Assembly (NCBI GenBank): GCA_937922105.1 | Contig: CAKZVN010000012.1 | Span: 1-13,373 of the forward strand | Source: an uncultured Litorilinea sp. | GTDB lineage: Bacteria; Chloroflexota; Anaerolineae; Caldilineales; Caldilineaceae | DNA length: 13,373 nucleotides | Direction of reading: 5' to 3' | In this document: positions 1 to 6,236 of the stretch, piece by piece | Numbering within the stretch: position 1 is the stretch's first letter | Layout: the number at the start of each line of letters is the position of its first letter | Translations under genes and position numbers: made by a program | Notes under the pieces: generated by a model | Seen by the model: the letters and a program-made list of their open reading frames with translations, nothing else | Told to the model about the DNA's origin: nothing | Databases searched by the model: none

Positions 1-864
1 AAGGTTGGCCTGGGGTGTACTGTGTTGGGCGAGCGCAAGATGCGCGAATTGGGCATGAACATCCTCCTTGCGGTCAGCCGCGGCAGCAAGCACAAAGCAC
101 GGCTCATCATTTTGGAACACGCGCCCCACGGACTGGAGACCCAAGCGCCGCTGGTGCTGGTGGGCAAGGGCATCACCTTCGACACCGGCGGCATCAGCAT
201 CAAGCCGTCGGAGAATATGTGGCTGATGAAGGGCGACATGGCGGGCGCAGCCGCCGTGGTGGGCGCGCTGGAAGCGCTTGCGCGCCTCAAGTTGCCGCGC
301 CGGGTTATCGGCATTGCCGCGTGCGTGGAAAACATGCCCGACGGTGACGCCTTCCGCCCCGGCGATATCCTCACCGGCATGACGGGCAAGACCGCCGAAA
401 TCCTCAGCACCGACGCCGAGGGCCGTCTGATTTTGGCCGACGCGTTGGCCTACGCTGCGCGCTTCGAGCCTGCTGCCGTGGTGGACCTGGCGACCCTCAC
501 CGGCGCCATCGGCATCGCGCTGGGCACCCAAGCCGCGGGTCTCTTCGCCAACAATGACGCGCTGCAAGACGCGCTTTTGGCCGCGGCCAAACGCAGCGGT
601 GAACGCCTTTGGCCCATGCCCATGTACGACGAATATAAAGACGAGATCAAGAGCGACATGGCGGAAGTCCGCAACAGCGCGGCGCGCAACGCCGGCGTCT
701 CGTCCAGCGCCAAGTTCATCGAGCACTTCACCGAGGGCTACCCCTGGGCACACTTGGACATCGCGTCCATGACCCTGACCCAGAGCGACGGCAACCCGCT
801 TGCGCCCAAAGGCGCCACCGGCTACGGCGTGCGTCTCTTGGTGGAGCTGGCGAAAAGCTACTAA
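1..864 (+). CDS. pepA: Leucyl aminopeptidase (M17), C-terminal catalytic part; 5' end outside window
   Basis: Cytosolic two-metal exopeptidase that removes N-terminal residues from peptides. The frame is open from base 1, so the gene starts upstream of the window; the GTG at 22 lies inside conserved sequence and is not a start. Of the usual roughly 480-500 residues, 287 are visible. Numbered from the window edge, the metal and catalytic residues of the family are present: the GKGITFDTGG motif with Lys56 and Asp61, Asp79 in MKGDM, and the signature STDAEGRL with Asp138, Glu140 and Arg142. The family more often has Asn where this protein has the first Ser of that signature. The C-terminal substrate-pocket segments (DLATLTGA, GATGYGVRLL) are intact and the frame is unbroken to TAA. 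A small membrane-protein gene starts 13 bases after the stop, so the two are probably co-transcribed. The family assignment is secure; peptide specificity cannot be read from the sequence. Confidence 0.95.
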   Translation, partial: KVGLGCTVLGERKMRELGMNILLAVSRGSKHKARLIILEHAPHGLETQAPLVLVGKGITFDTGGISIKPSENMWLMKGDMAGAAAVVGALEALARLKLPRRVIGIAACVENMPDGDAFRPGDILTGMTGKTAEILSTDAEGRLILADALAYAARFEPAAVVDLATLTGAIGIALGTQAAGLFANNDALQDALLAAAKRSGERLWPMPMYDEYKDEIKSDMAEVRNSAARNAGVSSSAKFIEHFTEGYPWAHLDIASMTLTQSDGNPLAPKGATGYGVRLLVELAKSY

Positions 865-877
865 GAGGAATCCACCC

Positions 878-1609
878 ATGCACCCATTGCGTAACTCTGC
901 CCGCCTGCGCGCCGCCTCGATTGCCGTGGGGTCGGCTGCTCTGCTCGCTTTCCTGGCCTTCGATGCGGTACGCGCGGCTGCGCCTGCCCAGGAAACGAAC
1001 CCCGTGCCGCCGGTTTGGCCGGTCCTGTTGCCGCTTTTGGCCTCGGCGACCGCAGTCGAGCGGGTGATCGAGGTGCTGTGGAACTACATTGACTGGTTCT
1101 TGCTCAACGCGCGCGGCTGGAAACAGAGCGACCTGCGCTCCAGCCAATACACCCAGTTCAAGAGCGGGACCAGCCTGGTCTTGGGCATCGTGCTGGGGAT
1201 TCTCATCTCCAACTACACGGGCATGCGCCTGTTTGACTATCTGCGCCCGCTCACCCCGCGCTTCCTGGAAGTGGTCCCGCCGGTGTGGGATGTGCTGATC
1301 ACCGGCTTTATCATTGGCGCGGGCACCAAACCGGTGCACGACCTGCTAGGTATCATCACCCAGACCAAAAACCTGCTGGGCAGCAGCGCCTTGCGCCAGC
1401 GCGAAGCCGCAGGCGCGATGATGGCTGAGGGGGTGCTCAAGCTGGCTCAGAGCGACGCCCAGGCGCTCATTGACGTGCCCGGCGTCGGCCCGGCGCGGCT
1501 GGCCCAGCCCGGTCAATCGCGCGGCGGTGAGGACGGTGATACCCTCACCCCCACCCCCTCCAGCACCGAGCAGTACATCCGCATCCTCCGCGAGCGCACC
1601 AGCGCCTAG
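878..1609 (+). CDS. Small multi-pass membrane protein of unknown function
   Basis: A 243-residue protein that I do not recognise. ATG 878 is chosen because AAGAGGAA (863-870) lies 7 bases upstream; an in-frame ATG at 800 overlaps pepA and has less support. The N-terminus is basic, followed by a hydrophobic stretch (about 12-36) ending in AAAPA, which could be a signal peptide or signal anchor. Further hydrophobic segments lie near 43-66, 98-118 and 134-160; the last carries a GAGTKPVHDLL motif. The remaining 80 or so residues are hydrophilic, contain DVPGVGPARL, which resembles a helix-hairpin-helix turn, and end in a Thr/Pro/Ser patch. The general look (short, several helices, soluble tail) recalls holin-like or phage-accessory membrane proteins, but no phage gene is nearby, so I do not assign that role. 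It follows pepA by 13 bases and is closed by a strong terminator, indicating a shared transcript. Confidence 0.8.
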   Translation: MHPLRNSARLRAASIAVGSAALLAFLAFDAVRAAAPAQETNPVPPVWPVLLPLLASATAVERVIEVLWNYIDWFLLNARGWKQSDLRSSQYTQFKSGTSLVLGIVLGILISNYTGMRLFDYLRPLTPRFLEVVPPVWDVLITGFIIGAGTKPVHDLLGIITQTKNLLGSSALRQREAAGAMMAEGVLKLAQSDAQALIDVPGVGPARLAQPGQSRGGEDGDTLTPTPSSTEQYIRILRERTSA

Positions 1610-1634
1610 CGCGCCGGACCCTGTATCGAGCCAA

Positions 1635-1672
1635 ACAACACGCCGCGCCTGGTGCGCGGCGTGTTGTGTTTT
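1635..1672 (+). terminator. Rho-independent terminator of the pepA transcription unit
   Basis: A perfect 14-base-pair stem: left arm 1635-1648 (ACAACACGCCGCGC), loop CTGGT (1649-1653), right arm 1654-1667, followed by GTTTT. It lies 25 bases after the membrane-protein stop. The T-run is on the + strand; on the - strand only TTT follows the stem, so it should act mainly for the pepA unit. Confidence 0.85.
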
Positions 1673-1691
1673 GCCCGTTCGAAGCGCTCAT

Positions 1692-1863
1692 TGGTCTGAT
1701 CACTATGTAGCCGTCATTCTGAGGAGCGTAGCAACGGCCCGTCCTGAGTACAGCGAAGGGGAGAATCCCGACAGATCACCAGAGGGGGATGCTTCGCTAC
1801 GTGGGCGCAACACCCGCCGCCGGCGAACAGCATGACCATCTTCGACACTTGGCGATCAAACCA
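1692..1863. repeat. MITE-like inverted-repeat element, copy A
   Basis: A 172-base non-coding element. The left end TGGTCTGATCACTA and the right end (reverse complement TGGTTTGATCGCCA) are imperfect terminal inverted repeats. About 34 of the first 37 bases match the reverse complement of the right end of copy B (10303-10421). The right-hand 35 bases match the other end of copy B at about 28 positions, so the two copies lie in opposite orientation. The interior carries CGTCATTCTGAGGAGCG and CAGCGAAGGG modules, a type of short dispersed repeat that I recall from many bacterial genomes. It lies between the pepA-unit terminator and the 3' end of the sigma-factor operon. No coding frame with a convincing start exists in it, and no clear target-site duplication is seen. 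Confidence 0.7.
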
Positions 1864-1994
1864 CTTGCCTGGGAAAAGAGTGTGGGGCTGGGAGAATGTA
1901 TCGTGCGCCCGTTGTGGCGATCGAGCACGCGCGCCGGGACGCGCGTCTATCCGGCGCCGCGCGTAGACTCCAGCGCGTCGCACTCAGAGGACGA
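1864..1994. other. GC-rich intergenic tail with two small hairpins
   Basis: This stretch separates copy A from the end of the sigma operon. It holds a 7-base-pair hairpin ACGCGCG/CGCGCGT (1927-1933 with 1940-1946) and an overlapping GTCTA...TAGAC inverted repeat just beyond. Neither is followed by a T-run on the - strand, so they are weak terminator candidates for the sigma operon. I see no gene here. Confidence 0.4.
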
Positions 1995-2204
1995 TCACGC
2001 GCGCCTCCTACGACCGCTTGCCATGAGCACGGCGACTGCACAGAGCGCGATCAAGAGCAACGCCCAAGGCCATCGCCGCGGCGGCGCGGCGGTGTAGACA
2101 CGCCGCGTGCCTAGCGCGCGCTGGGCGGCGTGCTGGCGATGAGTGCGTTCCAATGCCTGGTGCAGCTTGCGGCGAAATTCAGGCGCAGGTTGGACAGACG
2201 GCAT
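1995..2204 (-). CDS. Small single-pass membrane protein, probable anti-sigma factor
   Basis: A 69-residue protein directly downstream of the ECF sigma factor. I chose ATG 2204 because GAGGA (2209-2213 on the complement) lies 4 bases upstream. An in-frame GTG at 2243, 3 bases after the sigma stop, would give 82 residues but has no clear ribosome-binding site. The N-terminal 25 residues (PAPEFRRKLHQALERTHRQ) form a charged amphipathic helix of the kind that in small anti-sigma proteins contacts the sigma factor. A basic Pro/Arg stretch leads into one transmembrane helix (about 45-62) and a very short GRRRRA tail. There is no zinc-binding HxxxCxxC motif and no extracytoplasmic sensor domain. The anti-sigma role is inferred from position and architecture, not from recognisable homology. 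The tail is too short to sense anything outside the cell by itself. Confidence 0.65.
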   Translation of the reverse strand: MPSVQPAPEFRRKLHQALERTHRQHAAQRALGTRRVYTAAPPRRWPWALLLIALCAVAVLMASGRRRRA

Positions 2205-2246
2205 GCAATCCTCAATCTCTTGATAAAACAGACCTACCCTCACGGC

Positions 2247-3017
2247 TCAAGCGTCATGCTGTTCGCCGCCCGGCTCGCGCGCGGCAAGCGCAGACACCTG
2301 GATCACCGCGCCGTTCTCGCTCTCCCCCGCGTGACCGGTCCAGCCGCGCGCTTCCAGGTCTTGGCGCAGCGCGGCCAACGTGCGGAAATAGAGCGACTTG
2401 ATCGCGCTCTCGCTCTTGTTGAGCAGCGCACCGATCTCCAGATTCGACATCTGCTCGCCGAACTTGAATTGGAGCAGCTTGCGCCGTTCCTCGGGCAGGC
2501 GGTTGATGGCAGACCAGAGCGCGGCGCGCGTCTCGGCCTGCTCCACCTGTTGCTCGGGCGACTCGCCGGCGCGGCTATAACCCCAGAGGCTGTCCAGTGA
2601 CAAAAAGCGCCGCCGGCTGCGCTCGCGATACCAGTTGGCGACCAGGTTATGCGCAATGCGAAAAAGCCAGGCGGCAAAGGGTGCGCCCCGATCCTCGTAT
2701 TGGTCCAAGTGATCCAGCGCGCGATAGAACGTGCGCGCGGTCAAATCCTCGGCATCCTGGACATTGTTGACGCGGTGGTAGATATAGGCGTAGATGCGCT
2801 CCACATAGCGCTCATAGAGCAAACCGAAAGCAGCCGGGTCTTGGCGCGCTTGCTGCACCAGCAGAGCTTCGGCAGCCTGGGCCTCCGGCGTCACCGGTTC
2901 CGTGGGCAGAGCCGCCTCGTCTGCGGGCGCGGACTCTTGCGGCTCCGTCTCGGCTTGGGCCGGTCGCAGCGCCTGGCGCAGGCGACGATTCAGTTGTCCG
3001 AAGTCCACACCACTCAC
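2247..3017 (-). CDS. ECF-type RNA polymerase sigma factor with extended N-terminus
   Basis: A 256-residue sigma-70 family regulator. The start is GTG 3017, preceded by AGGGAG (3024-3029 on the complement) with 6-base spacing; the frame stays open to 3161, but no upstream start has such a site. Residues 1-60 are an Ala/Pro/Glu-rich extension, unusual for an ECF factor. Region 2 spans about 62-135 (DPAAFGLLYERYVERIYAYI, then QDAEDLTARTFYRAL and FAAWLFRIAHNLVANWYR). A variable linker follows, then region 4 at about 165-222 with LPEERRKLLQFKFGEQMSNLEIG and the recognition helix SESAIKSLYFRTLAALR. About 34 residues follow region 4, ending in EQHDA. The next gene on the same strand encodes a small membrane protein, the usual place for an anti-sigma factor. 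The target regulon is unknown. The family assignment is firm; the ECF subgroup is not assigned. Confidence 0.92.
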   Translation of the reverse strand: MSGVDFGQLNRRLRQALRPAQAETEPQESAPADEAALPTEPVTPEAQAAEALLVQQARQDPAAFGLLYERYVERIYAYIYHRVNNVQDAEDLTARTFYRALDHLDQYEDRGAPFAAWLFRIAHNLVANWYRERSRRRFLSLDSLWGYSRAGESPEQQVEQAETRAALWSAINRLPEERRKLLQFKFGEQMSNLEIGALLNKSESAIKSLYFRTLAALRQDLEARGWTGHAGESENGAVIQVSALAAREPGGEQHDA

Positions 3018-3023
3018 ACCCGG

Positions 3024-3029
3024 CTCCCT
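3024..3029 (-). promoter_or_regulatory. Ribosome-binding site fixing the sigma-factor start
   Basis: On the complement AGGGAG sits 6 bases before GTG 3017. It is the only good site near the open 5' end of the frame and argues against the longer reading that begins at 3161. Confidence 0.65.
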
Positions 3030-3103
3030 ACGTCCACACAACAGCGTTGAGCGCGCAACCGCGGCGAAAATGTATCCAAGCTGTGAGCATCCACATTCTA
3101 CTA

Positions 3104-3133
3104 AGTCTACTCGCAACGGCGCTCCAGGGGCAA
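3104..3133 (-). promoter_or_regulatory. Possible promoter of the sigma-factor gene
   Basis: Read on the complement, TTGCCC (3128-3133) and TAGACT (3104-3109) are separated by 18 bases and would give a leader of about 80 bases before GTG 3017. A second -10-like TAGAAT lies just downstream. The match is moderate; an ECF-dependent autoregulated promoter is an alternative, but I could not identify its motif. Confidence 0.35.
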
Positions 3134-3252
3134 GTCGCTGCAAACCTGCGCTTTTGTCCACTTAACGCCACTGCCTGCGCCGCAGTTCCTGCATGCAACG
3201 CGTGCGCCGATCCAGACAAATTTGCGCTTTTTTCTGCCCTGGAAAGTTATGC

Positions 3253-3258
3253 TATACT
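3253..3258 (+). promoter_or_regulatory. Extended -10 promoter of dnaN
   Basis: TGCTATACT (3250-3258) is a near-consensus extended -10 hexamer. The -35 region (about 3230-3235) is T-rich but weak, as is common when TGn is present. Transcription from near 3265 would give a leader of about 170 bases before GTG 3439. Apart from this promoter and the possible sigma promoter, I see nothing else in the 3018-3438 interval: no ORF with a credible start and no convincing structured RNA. Confidence 0.6.
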
Positions 3259-3438
3259 CTCACAAATCCTTGCAGCGCAAAGGAGCCTGGTTGCGCGGGC
3301 TGAACCGGTCGCTTTCCGACACAGCGTTCCGGCAACCGGAGCCAAACATACAAGGCTATCCCCCAGCGCGGCAAGCCCTGCCGATGCCACACAAGCAACA
3401 GGTACGCGACCATCCATCACGCGATCACGGAGGAGCCA

Positions 3439-4653
3439 GTGCGGGTCAGCTGTCTTCAAGAGAATTTAGCCAAAGGCCTATCCATCGTCGGCCGCGCCGT
3501 TGCCACGCGCAGCACGCTCCCCGTCCTCGGCAACATCCTGTTGGAGGCCAAAGACCACCAGTTGCGCCTTGCCGCCACCAATCTGGACATCGGGATCAAC
3601 TGCTGGATCGGCGCCAAGGTGGAGGACGAAGGGGCCATCACCATCCCGGCACGCCTCCTCAGCGACTTTGTCAACTCCATGCCGCCCGAACGCATTGACA
3701 TGGAGTTGGCGGTGCGTACACAGACGCTGCACCTTGCCTGTGCGCGCCACAACGCCAACATGAAAGGCATTGATGCCGCCGAGTTTCCGCTCATCCCCAC
3801 CGCCGGAGTCGGCGCGGACAAAGACGAACAGGCCGAGGCGCTGGAAGGAACCAGCATCGAGTTGGAGACCGCCGGCTTGCGCAAGATGATTGACCAAGTC
3901 GTCTTTGCCGCCTCCACCGATGAAAGCCGCCCGACCCTCACCGGCGTCGAGGTCAGCTTCCAGCCCGGTCGCCTTGTCATGGCAGCCACCGACGGCTATC
4001 GCCTAAGCATGCGCAGCGTCCGGCTGGACAAACCCTTTGTCCAGGAGAGCATCACGGTCATCGTCCCGGCGCGCAGCCTGAGCGAACTGGGACGCATCAT
4101 CGGCGACGCCGACAGCGAGCGCCCTGTCCAGGCGTTGATCACCCCCACGCGCAACCAGGTCATCTTCCAAGTCTGGGGCAAGGGCGACAGCCGCGGCGCC
4201 TTCCACCGCGTCGAACTTGCCAGCCAATTGATTGATGCCCGCTTCCCCGACTATCGCGCCATCATCCCCAAAGAATACAAGACGCGCACTGTGGTGGAGA
4301 CAGCCGCGTTGTTGGAAGCCGTGCGCGTCTCGCGTCTCTTTGCGCGCGACAACAACAACATTGTGCGCATTGCCATCACACCCGGCAACGGGCGCGACCA
4401 GGGTCATGTCAAACTCACCGCTACCAGCAGCGAAATGGGTGACAGCGTCAACGAACTGGATGCCCTGGTCGAGGGCGCGGAATTGGAGATCGCCTTCGAT
4501 GTACGCTTCTTGTTGGACGTGCTGAGTCAGGTGGACCAGCCGCAAGTCGTGTTGGAAACCAGCCAAAGCACGCGGCCCGGCACGATTCGCCCCCTGGGCA
4601 TGGGCGAGGACGAGTTCCTACATGTGGTCATGCCCATGCACCCCCCGCGCTAA
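3439..4653 (+). CDS. dnaN: DNA polymerase III subunit beta (sliding clamp)
   Basis: A 404-residue ring-forming processivity clamp that tethers DNA polymerase III, and other repair and replication factors, to DNA. The start is GTG 3439, with GGAGG (3429-3433) 5 bases upstream. The three clamp domains follow in order: domain I from MRVSCLQENLAKGLSIVGRA to about 120, domain II about 140-262 with ESRPTLTGV and MAATDGYRLS, and domain III from the ARFPDYRAIIP segment (267-277) to the C-terminal VVMPM, near the peptide-binding cleft. It is longer than the usual 365-380 residues: an acidic insert (about 123-138) widens the domain I/II linker, and a Gly-rich loop lies near 315-323. It stands alone, without dnaA, recF or gyrB beside it. 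Transcription runs divergently from the sigma operon and ends at a strong hairpin terminator. Confidence 0.97.
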   Translation: MRVSCLQENLAKGLSIVGRAVATRSTLPVLGNILLEAKDHQLRLAATNLDIGINCWIGAKVEDEGAITIPARLLSDFVNSMPPERIDMELAVRTQTLHLACARHNANMKGIDAAEFPLIPTAGVGADKDEQAEALEGTSIELETAGLRKMIDQVVFAASTDESRPTLTGVEVSFQPGRLVMAATDGYRLSMRSVRLDKPFVQESITVIVPARSLSELGRIIGDADSERPVQALITPTRNQVIFQVWGKGDSRGAFHRVELASQLIDARFPDYRAIIPKEYKTRTVVETAALLEAVRVSRLFARDNNNIVRIAITPGNGRDQGHVKLTATSSEMGDSVNELDALVEGAELEIAFDVRFLLDVLSQVDQPQVVLETSQSTRPGTIRPLGMGEDEFLHVVMPMHPPR

Positions 4654-4669
4654 GCAATTTTTGTATGAC

Positions 4670-4709
4670 AAACCAACCGGGCGACTGCGGCGGTCGCCCG
4701 GTTGGTTTT
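4670..4709 (+). terminator. Strong intrinsic terminator after dnaN
   Basis: A perfect 16-base-pair stem (4670-4685 with 4693-4708, arms AAACCAACCGGGCGAC and its complement) with a 7-base loop TGCGGCG. The right arm ends in GGTTT and T4709 extends this to TTTT. It begins 16 bases after the dnaN stop and 22 bases separate its end from the stop of the convergent LysM gene. On the - strand the stem is not followed by a proper T-run, so it is mainly a dnaN terminator, although the stem may also slow convergent transcription. Confidence 0.85.
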
Positions 4710-4731
4710 CGGTGGATTCCTGTGCTGTGGT

Positions 4732-5943
4732 TCAGCGCAACGGCATCACCCGCAACTCCATGCCGGGAACCAGCGCGTCGGGCGAGGGCAGGCGATCACG
4801 GTTATAGGCATAGAACTCGTCCAGCCGTTCCACATCGCCGTAGATATTCGCCACAATCGTCCACAAGGTGTCGCCCGGCTGCACCACATAGGTGGGCAAG
4901 GGGCGCAAGAGCAAGTCCACCGTCACCACCTCGCGCACGCCCGGCACCACTTGCAGCAACCGGACTAACCGGCGCCGCTGCACATCGAGATTGATAAAGC
5001 CTTCCAGAATCAACTTGCCGTCCTGCAAACGCGCGCTGACGGCTAGCTCCGCCAGATCGTCGTGTCCCCCGTTACGCAAAAATTGTTGCAAGTCAAAGGG
5101 AACAGAGTTGACGATCACTGCCTGGCGTGGACTGCTGCCGGCAAGGACGGGCGTCTCGGCGGTCGGCTCCATCACCAGATTGGGCGCGATTTCCGGCGTC
5201 GGGGTGGGCGTGGGTAAGAGCGGCGCGGAAGTCGGTGTCGGCGCAGAGGGGCTGGGCGCAGGCGTCTCCTGCGCCATCACCGCCGGCGCAGAGGGCGGCG
5301 TCGTACCGCTCTGCGGCGTGACATTGCTGCCTACTTCCTGGCGCGTGGACGGGCGGGCAGGCAACGCGCCGGGACCAAACCACCACCAGCTGGCAACGAT
5401 CATCACTCCCGCCACGGTCGCCAGCCCCACTGACACCGCCAATGACCAGGACGACCGTGCCCTAGCAGAACCGGTAGGCGCAGACTCCGAAGCCGTCCCC
5501 AGCAGGTCACGCACCACAGCCGGGTCCTTCGGCGGCGCATAGCCGCGCACCGGGCGCTGGGTGCGCGCCGCCTCGCGCAAGGCACGCTGGCGGTCTTGGT
5601 GCGAGCGCAACAGCCATTCCGCCTCGGCGCGCAGCGTGTCGTCCACCGGAATCGCCGCCACATGCCGCCGCATGAGGTCATAGCGCCGCAACTTCTCGGC
5701 CAAGATGGCAGCCAAGAGATGCAACACGCTGCTTTCCACGAAGGTCAGCCCGCGCTCGGTCTCCGCCAACGCGGCGGTGTCGTCGCCCTGGTCCGAGAAG
5801 GCTTGCGCGCGCGCGTGGAAATAGTCCACCACCGCATCCAACGGCAACAAATGTTGCAGGTCCTCACCGCACGCCGCGCACGCGGAGTCATCCGGGGTAA
5901 CCGCAACGGTGGAGCCGCAATGGGAACAGACTACCTCGACCAT
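4732..5943 (-). CDS. Membrane protein with zinc ribbon, BON-like and LysM domains
   Basis: A 403-residue protein starting at ATG 5943, just before the zinc ribbon. TTG 6030 and ATG 6024 are in frame but add only low-complexity sequence; no start has a strong ribosome-binding site. Order of parts: a four-Cys zinc ribbon (Cys6, Cys9, Cys22, Cys25); an alpha-helical, TPR-like segment (about 36-130); one transmembrane helix (about 166-189, ending in WWWFG); a Pro/Thr/Ser-rich linker (about 195-275, with PTPTPTP); a BON-like fold (about 280-348, ARLQDGKLILEGFINLD and VPGVREVVTVD); and a C-terminal LysM (about 351-402, TYVVQPGDTLWTIVANIYGD ... LVPGMELRV). The predicted topology places the ribbon and helices in the cytoplasm and BON/LysM outside, where LysM would bind peptidoglycan. 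BON followed by LysM is also the order in the E. coli potassium-binding protein Kbp (YgaU). The specific role here is unknown. Confidence 0.85.
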   Translation of the reverse strand: MVEVVCSHCGSTVAVTPDDSACAACGEDLQHLLPLDAVVDYFHARAQAFSDQGDDTAALAETERGLTFVESSVLHLLAAILAEKLRRYDLMRRHVAAIPVDDTLRAEAEWLLRSHQDRQRALREAARTQRPVRGYAPPKDPAVVRDLLGTASESAPTGSARARSSWSLAVSVGLATVAGVMIVASWWWFGPGALPARPSTRQEVGSNVTPQSGTTPPSAPAVMAQETPAPSPSAPTPTSAPLLPTPTPTPEIAPNLVMEPTAETPVLAGSSPRQAVIVNSVPFDLQQFLRNGGHDDLAELAVSARLQDGKLILEGFINLDVQRRRLVRLLQVVPGVREVVTVDLLLRPLPTYVVQPGDTLWTIVANIYGDVERLDEFYAYNRDRLPSPDALVPGMELRVMPLR

Positions 5944-6162
5944 AGACGATGCGCGCTTGGGCAATCCGGCATGATGGGCATGAACGATTGAACAGGGACC
6001 GCCCCGTGCAGCACTTGCAACCATTCCCAATGCTGGACGCAGAGCGCCACAGCAAACAGCACGGGGCAGAGTGTTGAATTAGACTGGGTCAACGAACTGG
6101 TGACTGCGCGATAGAGCCGATGCGCTGTGAACAGAGCGGTCGCCACGCCGCCTGATGTGCGC

Positions 6163-6191
6163 AGTATACCATGTGCGCGGCCAAACGGCAA
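6163..6191 (-). promoter_or_regulatory. Sigma-A-type promoter of the LysM gene
   Basis: On the complement: TTGCCG (6186-6191), a 17-base spacer, then TATACT (6163-6168) preceded by TGG, an extended -10. Transcription would start near 6155, leaving a leader of about 210 bases before ATG 5943. This is one of the best promoter matches in the window. It lies just after the uup stop, so the LysM gene does not depend on read-through. The rest of 5944-6236 holds a 9-base inverted repeat (6001-6009 with 6059-6067) and no other gene. Confidence 0.65.
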
Positions 6192-6236
6192 ACTACATCC
6201 GCGCGCAAGGTCTCGCCTCGCAATCAATCTTGCACG

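Noticed and set aside
1692..1863. Coding frames across repeat copy A (for example 1470-1835 and 1789-2097 on +)
   Set aside because: They cross gene ends, the terminator and the repeat boundaries, and translate to low-complexity sequence.
2247..3161. Longer sigma-factor reading starting at 3161
   Set aside because: The extra residues are not sigma-like, the region carries promoter-like sequences, and GTG 3017 has a much better ribosome-binding site.
3000..3480. Possible replication origin beside dnaN, with several TCCACA-like DnaA-box fragments
   Set aside because: The best site (GCATCCACA) differs from TTATCCACA at two positions, spacing is irregular, there is no AT-rich unwinding element, and dnaA is not in the window.
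4653..4732. A fully bidirectional terminator between dnaN and the LysM gene
   Set aside because: Only the + strand has TTTT right after the stem; the - strand continues with GTCATAC, so a bidirectional call is not supported.
5931..6227. A 98-codon frame on the - strand upstream of the LysM gene
   Set aside because: It overlaps the predicted promoter and leader, has no ribosome-binding site and shows no protein-like character.
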